From NCBI GenBank assembly GCA_025465355.1, contig JAODNN010000113.1:1-56640 (forward strand): DNA of 56,640 nucleotides, given 5' to 3'. This DNA comes from Blastococcus sp. GTDB lineage: Bacteria > Actinomycetota > Actinomycetes > Mycobacteriales > Geodermatophilaceae. Positions 24,269 through 35,796 of this stretch are shown here, in pieces (position 1 is the stretch's first letter; every line of letters starts with the position of its first letter). Both the position numbers and the translations under genes were made by a program. The notes under the pieces were generated by a model. It did not search any database. It saw nothing but the letters and a program-made list of their open reading frames with translations, and was not told the origin of the DNA.

Positions 24269-25792
24269 TCACCCGGGCGGCATCATCGTCCCGGTCTCGA
24301 GGTACCGCGCGTGCCAGCTCAGCGACTCGCCGATGAGGTGCGGGGTCTGCAGGCCGTGGGAGCCGGCGAGCGCCCGCTCGAAGTAGTCGGTGAGCAGGGG
24401 CCGGTAGTCCGGGTGGGCGCAGCGCCCGATGATGAGCTCGGCCCGCCGGCGAGGTGGCAGCCCGCGCAGGTCGGCGAGGCCGTGCTCGGTGACGACGACG
24501 CTCACGTCGTGCTCGGTGTGGTCCACGTGGGACACCATCGGGACGATGGCGGAGATCGCTCCTCCCTTGGCCGTCGACGGCGTGAGGAAGAAGGAGATGT
24601 AGGCATTGCGGGCGAAGTCGCCCGAGCCGCCGATGCCGTTCTGGACCCGGCTGCCCATCACGTGCGTGGAGTTGACGTTCCCGTAGATGTCGGCCTCGAT
24701 CAGGCCGTTCATCGCCAGGACCCCCAGCCGGCGGACGAGTTCGGGGTGGTTGCTGATCTCCTGCGGCCGCAGCACGATCCGGTCGCGATAGGTCCGCGCG
24801 TCGGCGTTGAACTCCGCGACGGCGTCGGGGCTCAGCGAGAAGGCGGTCGCCGAGGCCATCGAGAGGGTGCCCGAGCGCAGCAGCCCGAGCATGCCGTCCT
24901 GGATCACCTCGGTGAAGGCGGTCAGGTTCTCGAACGCCGCCGTCCCGAGTTCGGCGAGGACGGCGTTGGCGACATTGCCCACGCCGGACTGCAGCGGGAG
25001 CAACTCCCGGGGCAGCCGCCCGCGGCGGACCTCGTGCTCGAGGAACTCGATGACGTGCCCGGCGATCCGGCGGGAGGACGCGTCGGGCGGCGCGAAGGGG
25101 GTGTTGCGGTCGGGCGCGTCGGTGCTGACCACGGCGACGATCTTCTCCGGCGGGCAGGACAGGTACGGCCGGCCGATCCGGTCGCCGGGGTGGGTGAGGG
25201 GGATCGGCCGCCGGGCCGGCGGCAGCGCCGTGCCGTAGTAGATGTCGTGCATCCCGTCGAGCTCGGCGCTCTGCCAGGAGTTCACCTCGAGGATCACGCG
25301 GTCGGCCTGCTCCAGCCAGGTCTTGTTGTTGCCCACCGACGACGATGGCACCAGCTGCCCGTCCTCCGTGATGCCGCTGACTTCGACCAGGGCGACGTCG
25401 AGGGGACCGAGGAAGCCCTCCCAGGCCAGCTGCGCCACGTGCGAGAGATGGACGTCGAGGTACTCCATCTGGGCCGCGTTGATCTTTTCCCGGCTGACCG
25501 GATCGGACTGGTAGGGCAGCCGGAGTTCGATCCCGTCGGCCGCGGCCAGGGCGCCGTCCAACTCCGGGGCGGTGGAGGCGCCGGTCCAGACGTTGATGCG
25601 GAACGGCGTCCCGGCCGCGTTCGCCTCGCCGATGCGGGCGGCCAGGGCCTGCGGTACGGCCTTCGGATATCCCGCGCCGGTGAAGCCGCTCATGCCGACC
25701 GTGTCGCCGGGCCTGATCATGGCGGCGGCGGCATCGGCGGGTACGACCTTTGCCGCGAGGCCCGGGTGGCGGATTCGTCCGTCGTCGGGCAT
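24269..25792 (-). CDS. Acetyl-CoA hydrolase / succinyl-CoA:acetate CoA-transferase family
   Basis: This 507-aa protein belongs to the Cat1/Ach1 group that moves CoA between succinyl-CoA and acetate or hydrolyses acetyl-CoA. Family segments are VGMSGFTGAGYPKAVP, RINVWTGAST, GVGNVANAVLAELG, GSGDFARNAYISFF and a C-terminal VVTEHGLADLRGLPPR. The active-site glutamate is expected in the region around residues 285-300 and was not assigned exactly. It starts at 25792. It may balance acetate and succinyl-CoA, which suits a strain using the beta-ketoadipate pathway. Confidence 0.87.
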   Translation of the reverse strand: MPDDGRIRHPGLAAKVVPADAAAAMIRPGDTVGMSGFTGAGYPKAVPQALAARIGEANAAGTPFRINVWTGASTAPELDGALAAADGIELRLPYQSDPVSREKINAAQMEYLDVHLSHVAQLAWEGFLGPLDVALVEVSGITEDGQLVPSSSVGNNKTWLEQADRVILEVNSWQSAELDGMHDIYYGTALPPARRPIPLTHPGDRIGRPYLSCPPEKIVAVVSTDAPDRNTPFAPPDASSRRIAGHVIEFLEHEVRRGRLPRELLPLQSGVGNVANAVLAELGTAAFENLTAFTEVIQDGMLGLLRSGTLSMASATAFSLSPDAVAEFNADARTYRDRIVLRPQEISNHPELVRRLGVLAMNGLIEADIYGNVNSTHVMGSRVQNGIGGSGDFARNAYISFFLTPSTAKGGAISAIVPMVSHVDHTEHDVSVVVTEHGLADLRGLPPRRRAELIIGRCAHPDYRPLLTDYFERALAGSHGLQTPHLIGESLSWHARYLETGTMMPPG

Positions 25793-25910
25793 CCGCCCGC
25801 GCTCCCTCCGGCGACGCGGCGCCTGCAGGGTGCCGGGCGGCGCGTTGCTCTGCGGGGGTCAGGTTACGCGCGGAACGCCGGCCGGCTTCCGGCTCGCGGG
25901 CCGCACCGTC

Positions 25911-26099
25911 CTAGGAGAGCCTCGCCTCGTTCCACATGTCGAGAATCGCGTCGATGGCGGCACGGCAGGCGATCAGCCGGGCTCGAGCGGTCGGGTCGTC
26001 CCGGACCCGCTGTGCCTCCTCGGCGTCGTGCAGGTCCGCGCAGGCCTGCTCGATGTCGAGGCGAATGCCTTCGGTGACGCTGTCGGACACGAGGATCAT
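25911..26099 (-). CDS. Small unknown 62-aa protein
   Basis: This short acidic, helical protein (MILVSDSVTEGIRLDIEQAC to MWNEARLS) is preceded by GGGAGG five bases before the ATG at 26099. No domain is recognised. The strong ribosome site and the lack of another plausible gene in the gap make it credible. It lies between hutI and the CoA-transferase gene on the same strand, so it may be cotranscribed with the tail of the hut operon. Confidence 0.6.
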   Translation of the reverse strand: MILVSDSVTEGIRLDIEQACADLHDAEEAQRVRDDPTARARLIACRAAIDAILDMWNEARLS

Positions 26100-26143
26100 G
26101 GGAACCTCCCGGTGGTGCGGCTCAACCGTATGCCGCAGTGACC

Positions 26144-27331
26144 TCAGCGGGAAGGGTGGCCGCTGCCGCTGTACCCCACGTTCAACGCCCGTACCAGCGG
26201 TACGCCCGGCCGGTAGGCGAGGTGCGTGAAGGACGGCGCCTCGAGGACGGCGAGGTCGGCCCGTGCCCCGGGGCACAGCCGCCCGACGTCGGTGCGGCGC
26301 AGCGCCGCGGCACCCCCGGCGGTCGCCGCCCACAGCGCCTCCGCGGCCGTCATGTGCATCTCGCGCACGGCCAGGGCGACGCAGAACGCCATCGACGAGG
26401 TGAAGCAGCTGCCCGGGTTGCAGTCGGTGGCCAGCGCCACGGTCACCCCGGCGGACAGCAGTCGCCGGGCGTCCGGATAGGGCGAGCGCGTGGAGAACTC
26501 GACCCCGGGCAGCAGGGTGGCGACCGTCGTTCCGCCCGCGAGCGCGTCGACGTCGTCATCGGTCAGATGCGTGCAGTGGTCGGCGCTGGCGGCGCCGAGC
26601 TCCACCGCGAGCCGGACGCCGGGCCCGGCCGAGAGCTGGTTGGCGTGCACCCGCAGCCCGAGCCCGGCGTCCCGGCCGGCGGTCAGCACGGCCCGCGCCG
26701 CCGCACCGTCGAAGGCGTGCGCCGACGCGGCCTCGCAGAAGACGTCGATCCAGCGGGCGTACGGCGCGCAGGCCGCGAGCATCGGGCCGGTCACCAGGTC
26801 GACGTACTCGTCGCGGCGGCCGGCGTACTCGGCGGGCACCACATGGGCGCCCAGGAAGGTGGTCTCGGGCGTGACCTCCGCGGCCAGCCGGAGGCAGCGG
26901 GCCTCGTCGTCCACGGTGAGCCCGTAACCGCTCTTGACCTCCACCGTCGTGGTGCCCTGGCCGCGCATCTCGGCAACGAGGCTGCGCAACCGCGCGCGGA
27001 GGGCGTCGTCCGACGCCTCGCGGGTGGCCGCCACGGTCGACCCGATACCGCCGCCGTCGTACCGCGCCCCGGACATCCGCGCCTCGAACTCCGCGGATCG
27101 GTCACCGGCGAAGACCAGGTGCGCGTGGCTGTCGACGAAGCCCGGGATCACCGCACGGCCGCCGACATCGACCCGCTCGTCGGCCTCGGGCGCCCGGGCG
27201 GCGGGCCCCACCCAGGCGACGGTGCCGCCGTCCACGACCACGGCCGCCTCGGAGACGAGGCCGAGCTGCCCGTCGCCCAGGGACGGGTCGTTCGTGACCA
27301 GTTCGGCGATCCCGGTGACCAGCGTGCTCAT
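26144..27331 (-). CDS. hutI: Imidazolonepropionase
   Basis: This 395-aa amidohydrolase opens 4-imidazolone-5-propionate to N-formimino-L-glutamate. Metal ligands lie in [11 protein letters not shown], and the conserved [17 protein letters not shown] and ATDCNPGS segments mark it as HutI. The ATG at 27331 overlaps the hutF stop by four bases. The frame is open far upstream only because the GC-rich antisense of hutF has few stops. It is the last clear gene of the histidine utilisation operon. Confidence 0.94.
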   Translation of the reverse strand: MSTLVTGIAELVTNDPSLGDGQLGLVSEAAVVVDGGTVAWVGPAARAPEADERVDVGGRAVIPGFVDSHAHLVFAGDRSAEFEARMSGARYDGGGIGSTVAATREASDDALRARLRSLVAEMRGQGTTTVEVKSGYGLTVDDEARCLRLAAEVTPETTFLGAHVVPAEYAGRRDEYVDLVTGPMLAACAPYARWIDVFCEAASAHAFDGAAARAVLTAGRDAGLGLRVHANQLSAGPGVRLAVELGAASADHCTHLTDDDVDALAGGTTVATLLPGVEFSTRSPYPDARRLLSAGVTVALATDCNPGSCFTSSMAFCVALAVREMHMTAAEALWAATAGGAAALRRTDVGRLCPGARADLAVLEAPSFTHLAYRPGVPLVRALNVGYSGSGHPSR

Positions 27332-28650
27332 GTGTCTCCCCACAGCGGCTCGATGGCCGTACTCAACAGCCGTCCCACGTCGCCGAGCACGTGCCGCCCC
27401 TCGGTGACCACGACACGGCCGTCGGTGATCACGGTGTGCACGTCGGCGGCCGTGGCGGCCGCCGTCAGCTGGTCCGGGGCGCAGCCTGCCGTACGCGGGC
27501 TGTCGGTCCGGACGGCGACCAGGTCGGCCCGCTGGCCGGGGGCGATGCGTCCGGCGTCGGGCCAGCCCAGCGCCCGGTGCCCGGCGGCGGTGAGGGCGAC
27601 GACCAGCTCGGCCGGCCGGAAGTGCCCGCGCTCGCCGGTGACCAGGCGGGCGTGGGCCTCCAGCAACCGGGCCTCGCCGAGCAGGTCGGTCTGGACGTGC
27701 TGGTCGCTGCCGAGGCACAGCGGTGACCCGGCCGCGCCCAGCCGGGGGAACGGGCCGATGCCGTCGGCGAGGTCGGCCTCGGTGCTGGGGCAGGCGCAGA
27801 CGGCGGTGCCGGTCGCGCCGAGGATCGCGACGTCCTCGTCGGTGAGGTGGACGGCGTGCACCGCGGTGGTGGCCGCCCCGAGGACTCCTCGGCTTTCCAG
27901 CAGCCGGGCCGGGGTCGCGCCGTAGAAGGCGAGGCAGGCGGCGTTCTCGGCGGGCTGCTCGGAGAGGTGCACGTGCAGCGGCCGTCCCCGGGCCGCGTCG
28001 ACGACCGTGCCCAGCTGGTCGGCCGGCACCGCCCGCACGGAGTGCACGGCCGCCCCGACCCGGACGCCGTCCCGTTCCGGGAAGGAGGCCACCCGCTTCG
28101 CCCAGGCGTCGGCGTCGCCGTCGGAGAACCGGGCCTGGACGCCGTCCAGCGGAAGGTGACCGGCGGCTTCGAGACCCCCGGCGAGGTAGCACGCGTCGAG
28201 CAGGGTCAGCCGCACCCCGGCGTCGGCCGCGGCCTGCACGAGCGCCTCCGACATGGCGTTCGGGTCGTCGTACCGCCCGCCGCCGGGCGGGTGGTGCAGG
28301 TAGTGGAACTCGCCGACGCAGGTGACCCCGGCCAGTGCCATCTCCGCGTACGTGGCGCGGGCCAGGGCGAGGTAGCTGTCCGGGTCGAGCCGCCCGGCGA
28401 CGGCGTACATCTGCTGTCGCCACGTCCAGAACGAGCCGCCCCGGTCGGAGGTGCGGCCCCGCAGCGCGCGGTGGAAGGCGTGCGAGTGGGCGTTCGCGAA
28501 GCCGGGCAGCACGACGCCGGTCAGCCGGACGTCGCCGGGGGCTGCCGCGGTCCGGTCGACGGAGACGATCCGGCCGGCATCCTCGACCACGCGGACTCCC
28601 GGCACCGGGCCGCTCCCCAGCTCGGCGTACTGGCACCAGTAGGACGTCAC
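27328..28650 (-). CDS. hutF: Formimidoylglutamate deiminase
   Basis: This 440-aa amidohydrolase converts N-formimino-L-glutamate to N-formyl-L-glutamate and ammonia, the route that continues with a deformylase. [14 protein letters not shown] carries metal-binding histidines, FHYLHH follows, and [11 protein letters not shown] and GSDQHVQTD complete the site. The GTG start at 28650 overlaps the preceding stop by four bases (GTGA). Presence of HutF excludes the direct HutG formiminoglutamase branch and predicts a need for an N-formylglutamate hydrolase. Confidence 0.93.
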   Translation of the reverse strand: MTSYWCQYAELGSGPVPGVRVVEDAGRIVSVDRTAAAPGDVRLTGVVLPGFANAHSHAFHRALRGRTSDRGGSFWTWRQQMYAVAGRLDPDSYLALARATYAEMALAGVTCVGEFHYLHHPPGGGRYDDPNAMSEALVQAAADAGVRLTLLDACYLAGGLEAAGHLPLDGVQARFSDGDADAWAKRVASFPERDGVRVGAAVHSVRAVPADQLGTVVDAARGRPLHVHLSEQPAENAACLAFYGATPARLLESRGVLGAATTAVHAVHLTDEDVAILGATGTAVCACPSTEADLADGIGPFPRLGAAGSPLCLGSDQHVQTDLLGEARLLEAHARLVTGERGHFRPAELVVALTAAGHRALGWPDAGRIAPGQRADLVAVRTDSPRTAGCAPDQLTAAATAADVHTVITDGRVVVTEGRHVLGDVGRLLSTAIEPLWGDT

Positions 28651-29860
28651 GCCAGCGCCTCCACCGCGCGGGCGAGGGCCTCGACGCCGGCGGAGCAGTC
28701 GTCCGGGTCGGCATGCTCGGCCGGGGAGTGCGAGACACCGGTGGGATTGCGCACGAACAGCATCGCCGTGGGGATGCCGGCGGCCGACAGGACGCCGGCG
28801 TCGTGGCCGGCCCCCGTGGGCAGCACGGGTGCCGGACGGCCGTCGGGATCCGCGAGCGCCGCGCTGAGCCGGTCGCGCAGCGCCGCGTCGAAGTCGGTCG
28901 ACGCGGTCCACGACTCCTCGACGGGGGCGGCCCCCGCCGCCGCACCGACGTCGGCGACGACGGCCCGCACCGCCTCCTCCCGGGGGCCGCGGGCGTCGAG
29001 CCACGCGGTCACCGACGAGGGGATCGCGTTCACCCCGTTCGGGCGGACCCGTACCTTCCCGACGGTGGCGACCGTGCCGTGGCGCTCGGCCGCGGCCCGT
29101 GCCCCGAGCACCGCCGCGGCGAGGGCGAGCATCGGGTCCTCCCGGTCGGCCAGCCGGGTGGTGCCGGCGTGATCGGCCCGGCCGCGCAGGTCCAGCCGCC
29201 AGCGGCCGTGCGGCCAGATCGAGGAGGCCACCCCGACCGCGGCGCCGTCGCCGTCGGTCGGGTCGGCCAGGGCGCGGCCCTGCTCGACGTGCAGCTCCAG
29301 AAACGTGCCGATCCGGCGCAGCGCCGCGTGGTCCGGGCCGAGGCCGGCGGCGTCGTGTCCCGCGGCGGCCATCGCCTCGGCCATGGTGGTGCCCTCGTCG
29401 TCGGTCAGCGAGCGGGCGCGGTCGGCGTCGAGCGCGCCGGTGAGCAGCCGGGATCCGGCGCAGGCGATGCCGAAGCGGGCGCCCTCCTCGTCGGCGAAGC
29501 AGGCGATGCCCAGTGGACGCCGCGGGGCGAAACCCCTCGCGCGCAGCAGGTCCAGCGCGGCGAACGCGGAGACGACGCCCAGCGGCCCGTCGAAGGCGCC
29601 GCCGTCGGGGACCGAGTCGAGGTGGCTGCCGAGAACGAGGCCCGGCTGTCCGGCGGCCGCCGCGGCGTCCGGATCAGCGGTCCAGGCCCAGAGGTTCCCG
29701 GCCCGGTCGGTGTCGACGTCCAGCCCGCGCTGTTCGCCCTCGCCGCGGAACCACTCCCGCAGGGCGGCGTCGGCCGCCGTCCACGCGTAGCGGCGGTAGC
29801 CCCCGGTTCCGGCGTCGCGGCCGACCGGGGCCAGGTCGCTCCACATGCTGTCGAACGAGC

Positions 29861-29864
<4 letters not shown>
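28647..29864 (-). CDS. M20 amidohydrolase in the HutG position (allantoate amidohydrolase-like)
   Basis: This 405-aa zinc hydrolase belongs to the hydantoinase/carbamoylase group of M20 peptidases. Metal-binding parts are [28 protein letters not shown] and [20 protein letters not shown] is in the lid domain and GAGHDAG is near the C-terminus. By sequence it is closest to allantoate amidohydrolases and N-carbamoyl amino acid amidases. No purine genes are present. It is translationally coupled to both hutU and hutF, so it probably removes formate from N-formylglutamate. That substrate is an inference from gene order. Confidence 0.85.
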
Positions 29865-31519
<1,655 letters not shown>

Positions 31520-31541
31520 GGAAGCGCTCCTTCAGCAGGGA

Positions 31542-33089
31542 TCAGGTCAGGGAAAGGCCGGTGGCGGCCAGCAGCGCGCCGTCGGCCACGAGGGCGACCA
31601 CGGTCTCGATCTCGGGGGCCAGGTGGCGGTCGGGTCCGGGGCCGCCGATCCCCGCCGCGCGGACGGCGTCCCGCACCGCCGCGGTCGGGGCGGCCGGCTG
31701 GAGCGGGGCACGCAGGTCGAGGGCCCGGGCCGCGGTGAGGATCTCGATGGCGAGGACGCGGGTGAGGCCGTCGACCGCCCGGCGGAGCTTGCGAGCGGCC
31801 GCCCAGCCCATCGAGACGTGGTCCTCCTGCATCGCCGACGACGGGATCGAGTCGACGCTGGCCGGCACCGCCAGCCGCTTGAGCTCGCTGACGATGCCGG
31901 CCGCCGTGTACTGCGCGATCATGTGCCCCGAGTCGACACCGGGGTCACCGGCCAGGAACGGCGGCAGCCCGTTGCTGCGGGCGACGTCGAGGAACCGGTC
32001 GGTGCGCCGCTCGCTCATGCTGGCCACGTCGGCGGTCGCGATCGCGAGGAAGTCGAGGACGTAGCCGACCGGGGCGCCATGGAAGTTGCCGTTGGACTCG
32101 ACACGACCGTCGAGCGTGATCACCGGGTTGTCGATCGCGGCGGCCAGCTCACGGCCCGCGACCGCGGCCGCGTGCGCCATCGTGTCGCGCGCGGCGCCGT
32201 GCACCTGGGGTGCGCAGCGGAGGGAGTAGGCGTCCTGGACGCGGGTGCACTCGGGCCCGCGGTGGCTGGCCATCACGCCGCTGCCGGCCAGGAGTGCCCG
32301 CAGGTTGGCGGCCGAGTCGGCCTGTCCCGGGTGTGGGCGGAGGGCCTGCAGGTCCGCGGCGAACACCGCGTCCGTGCCGAGGAGCGCCTCGACGCTCATG
32401 GCGGCGGCGACATCGGCCGTGGTCAGCAGCCGGCGGAGGTCGGCGAGGGCGAGCACCAGCATCCCCAGCATGCCGTCGGTGCCGTTGACGAGGGCGAGAC
32501 CTTCCTTCTCGGCCAGCTCGACCGGCTCGATGCCGTGCGCGCGCAGCGCCTGGTCGGCCGGGCGCAGCTCACCCACGCTGTTCCGGACCTGCCCTTCGCC
32601 CATCAGCGCCAGCGCGATGGAGGACAGCGGGGCCAGGTCGCCCGAGCAGCCCAGGGACCCGTACTCGTGCACGACCGGAGTGAGCCCGGCGTCGAGCATC
32701 GCGGCATAGGCCTGCGCGGTCACGACCCGCACGCCGGTCCGACCGGTGGCCAGCGTGGCGAGCCGCAGCAACATCAGCGCCCGCACCACCTCGCGCTCGA
32801 CCTCGGGCCCCGAGCCCGCCGCGTGCGAGCGGATCAGGCTGCGCTGCAGCTGGGCCCGCCGCTCCAGGGGGATGTGGGTCGTGGCCAGGGCACCGAAGCC
32901 GGTGGAGACCCCGTAGTGCGGCTGGTCGTCCTTGGCCAGCGCCTCGACGACGTCGCGGCTCCTGGCGATCTCGGCCAGGGCGTCGTCCGCCAGCCGCACG
33001 CCGTACCCGTCCCGGGCGACGCGCAGCACGTCGTCCGGGCTGACGGGGCCGGTGCCGACGACGACCTGATGCGAGTCCATGCAGGTCAT
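31542..33089 (-). CDS. hutH: Histidine ammonia-lyase
   Basis: This 515-aa enzyme removes ammonia from histidine to give urocanate. The MIO-forming tripeptide, normally Ala-Ser-Gly, reads Cys-Ser-Gly at 148-150 within GSLGCSGDLAPLS. Other family segments are YGVSTGFGAL and QDAYSLRC-like VQDAYSLRCAPQVHGA. The fold and length are normal, so it is expected to be active. Start is ATG at 33089, with a second ATG three codons later. It heads the enzyme part of the hut operon, 24 bases after the IclR gene. Confidence 0.94.
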   Translation of the reverse strand: MTCMDSHQVVVGTGPVSPDDVLRVARDGYGVRLADDALAEIARSRDVVEALAKDDQPHYGVSTGFGALATTHIPLERRAQLQRSLIRSHAAGSGPEVEREVVRALMLLRLATLATGRTGVRVVTAQAYAAMLDAGLTPVVHEYGSLGCSGDLAPLSSIALALMGEGQVRNSVGELRPADQALRAHGIEPVELAEKEGLALVNGTDGMLGMLVLALADLRRLLTTADVAAAMSVEALLGTDAVFAADLQALRPHPGQADSAANLRALLAGSGVMASHRGPECTRVQDAYSLRCAPQVHGAARDTMAHAAAVAGRELAAAIDNPVITLDGRVESNGNFHGAPVGYVLDFLAIATADVASMSERRTDRFLDVARSNGLPPFLAGDPGVDSGHMIAQYTAAGIVSELKRLAVPASVDSIPSSAMQEDHVSMGWAAARKLRRAVDGLTRVLAIEILTAARALDLRAPLQPAAPTAAVRDAVRAAGIGGPGPDRHLAPEIETVVALVADGALLAATGLSLT

Positions 33090-33113
33090 CGGACACCTCG
33101 CGGGCCCGCGAAC

Positions 33114-33923
33114 CTAGACCCCGGCAGGGGGAGTTGTCTGGGATCCGAGACGTTGCGGGGGCCGCCCGTTGATCCGGCGGGTCAGGTCGGCGGCAGCGCG
33201 GCTCACCCGCATGGTGAGCCCGCCCCGTGCCGCCGGGTCGACGTCGTCGGTGGGGAAGGTGACCGCGATCCCCGCCGCGGGCCGGCCGGCGTGGTCGTGG
33301 ACCGCCGCCGCCACGGACGCGAAGCCGGGGGTGACCTCGCCGTCCTCACTCGCGTACCCGGCGCGCCGGACGCCGGTCAGCAGCCGGCGCAGCTCGGAGA
33401 GCCGCCGCGGGCCGGCGCCGTGCCGGTCGACGAAGGCGTCGGCGTTCGGGAACAGGGCGCGGACCTGGGGGCCGGGAAGATCGGCGAGCAGCGCCCGCCC
33501 GCTGGCGGTCAGCTGGGCGGGCAGTCGCACGCCGACGTCCGTCACCAGTGGCGGCCGGCCGGGTGCCCGCTGCTCCACCACGTAGAGGACCTCGCGGCCG
33601 TGCAGCACGGCCAGGTGCGCCGAATGGCCCACCGCGTCGACCAGCCGGGCCAGCAGCGGCCTGGCCAGCCGGGCCAGCGGCTCCTGCCGGGAGTAGGCGC
33701 TGCCGATCTCGAAGGCGCTGACGCCCAGGCCGTAGCGGCGCTCCTCGGGCAGATGGACGACGAAGCCGGCGTCGATCAGCTCGGTGAGGAGGTGATAGGT
33801 CGAGGAGCGGGGCAGCCCCAGCTCGCGGGCGAGGGTGGCCGCGGGGACGGGCCCGGCCGACCGGGCGAGGGCCTGCAGCAGGGAGAGGGCGTGCCGGGCA
33901 GCGGGGACCCCGGGACGCGGCAT
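33114..33923 (-). CDS. IclR-family regulator of the hut operon
   Basis: This 269-aa protein has an N-terminal winged helix (ATLARELGLPRSSTYHLL) and an IclR effector domain (SAHLAVLHGREVLYV to GFASVAAAVHDHAGRPAAG). It lies directly before hutH on the same strand, so it probably controls histidine utilisation in response to a pathway intermediate such as urocanate. No operator could be picked out: the gaps on either side are only 24 and 9 bases, so the promoter may lie within the GH15 gene. Confidence 0.88.
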   Translation of the reverse strand: MPRPGVPAARHALSLLQALARSAGPVPAATLARELGLPRSSTYHLLTELIDAGFVVHLPEERRYGLGVSAFEIGSAYSRQEPLARLARPLLARLVDAVGHSAHLAVLHGREVLYVVEQRAPGRPPLVTDVGVRLPAQLTASGRALLADLPGPQVRALFPNADAFVDRHGAGPRRLSELRRLLTGVRRAGYASEDGEVTPGFASVAAAVHDHAGRPAAGIAVTFPTDDVDPAARGGLTMRVSRAAADLTRRINGRPPQRLGSQTTPPAGV

Positions 33924-33932
33924 GCGGGGAGC

Positions 33933-35783
33933 CTAGGTCGCCCCTGCTGTCGGCCGAGCCCGCTCCGCCTGGTCGATCGCCCACGCGGCGTTCACCAGCC
34001 CGATATGGCTGAACGCCTGTGGAAAGTTGCCCATGAGCTCCCCGGTGTCCGGGTCCACCTCCTCGGCGAGCAGGCCGATGTCGCTGACGAACGCGGCCGC
34101 CCGGGCGAACACCTCGCGGGCGCGCTCGACCTCACCGGCAAGGGCCAGCGCCTGCGCCAGCCAGAAGGTGCAGAGCAGGAAGGTGCCTTCCTTCCCGGCC
34201 AGCCCGTCGACCGCGTCGACCCCGTCGTCGGTGCGGTACCGGTACACGAGGCCACGGTCGTCGGTCAGCCGGTCGGCGATCGCCTCCACCGTGGCGATCA
34301 CCCGGGGATCGTCGGCGGGCAGGAAGCCGACGATCGGCAGCACGAGGTTCGAGGCATCCAGCGCCGAGGAGCCGAACGACTGGGTGAACGCGCCCGCCCG
34401 GTCGCTCCAGCCTTCCGCGAGAACGGTGGCGGCGACCTCCTCCCGGGCTTTCGTCCAGGAGGCCACCCGGTCCTCGGCGTGGAGCTGGGGGGCCAGGCCG
34501 ATGGCCCGGTCGAGGGCCACCCAGCACATGACCTTGGAGTAGACGAAGTGTCGCGGGGGTCCGCGCACTTCCCAGATTCCCTGGTCCGGCTCCCGCCACC
34601 GTGCGGCGGCGGCGTCGGCGCAGGCGACGAGGAACGTCCTGGTCTCCTCGTCCATGGCCCGGAGCTCGTCGGCCAGGCGTGCGGCGGACGCGAGCAGCTC
34701 GCCGTAGACGTCGAGCTGGCGCTGGTTCCACGCGCCGTTGCCCACCCGCACCGGCCGGCTGTCCCGCCAGCCTCGCAGGTGCGGCACGGTCCGCTCGGTC
34801 AGATCGTGTTCGCCCCCGACGCCGAACATGATCTGCAGGGGGTGCTCCGGGCCGACAGCGCCCGCCCCGGCAGTGGTCATGAAGGCGAAGAAGTCCGCGG
34901 CCTCGTCGGGGCAGGCGGCCACCCACAGCGCCAGCATCGTGAAACTGGCGTCGCGCACCCAGGCGTAGCGGTAGTCCCAGTTGCGCTCCCCGCCCACGCC
35001 CTCGGGAAGTGAGGTCGTGCCCGCCGCGACGATGGCGCCGCTCGGCTGGTACGACAGGCCGTGCAGCACCCGACCGCTGTGGTGCACCAGCTCCCGCCAC
35101 GCCCCCTCGTAGCTCTGGTGCAGCTCGCTCCACGACTCCCAGGCCGCCAGCGTGCTGTCCATCAGGTCGCCCAGGTCCGGTTGCGCCCAGACGTGAGCCG
35201 GGCGATCGCCCAGCGTGGTGCGCTGCAACGCGAGGTGGATGACGTCACCGGCGCGCAGGTGCAGGCGGGCGCGGGCCCGCCCGTCCGCCAGCTCCGCGTC
35301 GGCCGGCAGGGTGAGCACCAGCCAGTCGGCGCCGCCGCGGGCGGCCACCCCACCGTCCACCGCGGACAGCAGCGGCACGATCAACCCGTACTCCGGCCGC
35401 GGGCGGTAGTCCACGAGGACGTCGATCTGCCCGGAGGGGCACGCCAGCCGGCGCACCAGCAGGTGCGGGACGTCGCGCCCGAGGCGGTGCCCGCCGTTGT
35501 CCGGGCCGAGCCCCATCGCATCGGTGAGCAGCAGGACGCCGCCGGCCGTCGTGAACGACGTCTCCAACGCCAGACTGCGGCCGACGTACCGGCGGGTCGA
35601 CGTCCACTCCGCCTCCGGCCGCACCTGCCAGTGCCCCGCGTCGTCGTCGAGCAGCCGGCCGAAGACCGACGGGCCGTCGAAGCGCGGGAAACAGAGCCAC
35701 TCGACCGACCCGGCGCGGTCGACCAGGGCGCAGGAGTGCCGGTCGGAGAGGAAGGCAAGGTCGGCGATCGGAGTGGCGCTCAT
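33933..35783 (-). CDS. Glycoside hydrolase family 15 protein (glucoamylase/trehalase-like)
   Basis: This 616-aa protein starts IADLAFLSDRHSCALVDRAG and carries the GH15 core: NWDYRYAWVRDASFTMLAL, WNQRQLDVYGE, and GTFLLCTFWLAQAL near the C-terminus. Family members release glucose from alpha-glucans or split trehalose; actinobacterial homologues are often trehalases. No signal peptide is seen, so it acts inside the cell. ATG at 35783 is chosen over longer open frame. It runs into the IclR-hut genes with a nine-base gap, but no metabolic link is obvious. Confidence 0.88.
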   Translation of the reverse strand: MSATPIADLAFLSDRHSCALVDRAGSVEWLCFPRFDGPSVFGRLLDDDAGHWQVRPEAEWTSTRRYVGRSLALETSFTTAGGVLLLTDAMGLGPDNGGHRLGRDVPHLLVRRLACPSGQIDVLVDYRPRPEYGLIVPLLSAVDGGVAARGGADWLVLTLPADAELADGRARARLHLRAGDVIHLALQRTTLGDRPAHVWAQPDLGDLMDSTLAAWESWSELHQSYEGAWRELVHHSGRVLHGLSYQPSGAIVAAGTTSLPEGVGGERNWDYRYAWVRDASFTMLALWVAACPDEAADFFAFMTTAGAGAVGPEHPLQIMFGVGGEHDLTERTVPHLRGWRDSRPVRVGNGAWNQRQLDVYGELLASAARLADELRAMDEETRTFLVACADAAAARWREPDQGIWEVRGPPRHFVYSKVMCWVALDRAIGLAPQLHAEDRVASWTKAREEVAATVLAEGWSDRAGAFTQSFGSSALDASNLVLPIVGFLPADDPRVIATVEAIADRLTDDRGLVYRYRTDDGVDAVDGLAGKEGTFLLCTFWLAQALALAGEVERAREVFARAAAFVSDIGLLAEEVDPDTGELMGNFPQAFSHIGLVNAAWAIDQAERARPTAGAT

Positions 35784-35796
35784 GCTCGCCGGCCCC

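Noticed and set aside
24203-26077. 624-aa open frame on the plus strand
   Set aside because: It is antisense to the acetyl-CoA hydrolase gene, which has strong family motifs; this frame has none.
26144-28945. Possible hutF-hutI style fusion of 933 aa
   Set aside because: The upstream two-thirds is out of frame with hutF. hutI has its own ATG at 27331 overlapping the hutF stop.
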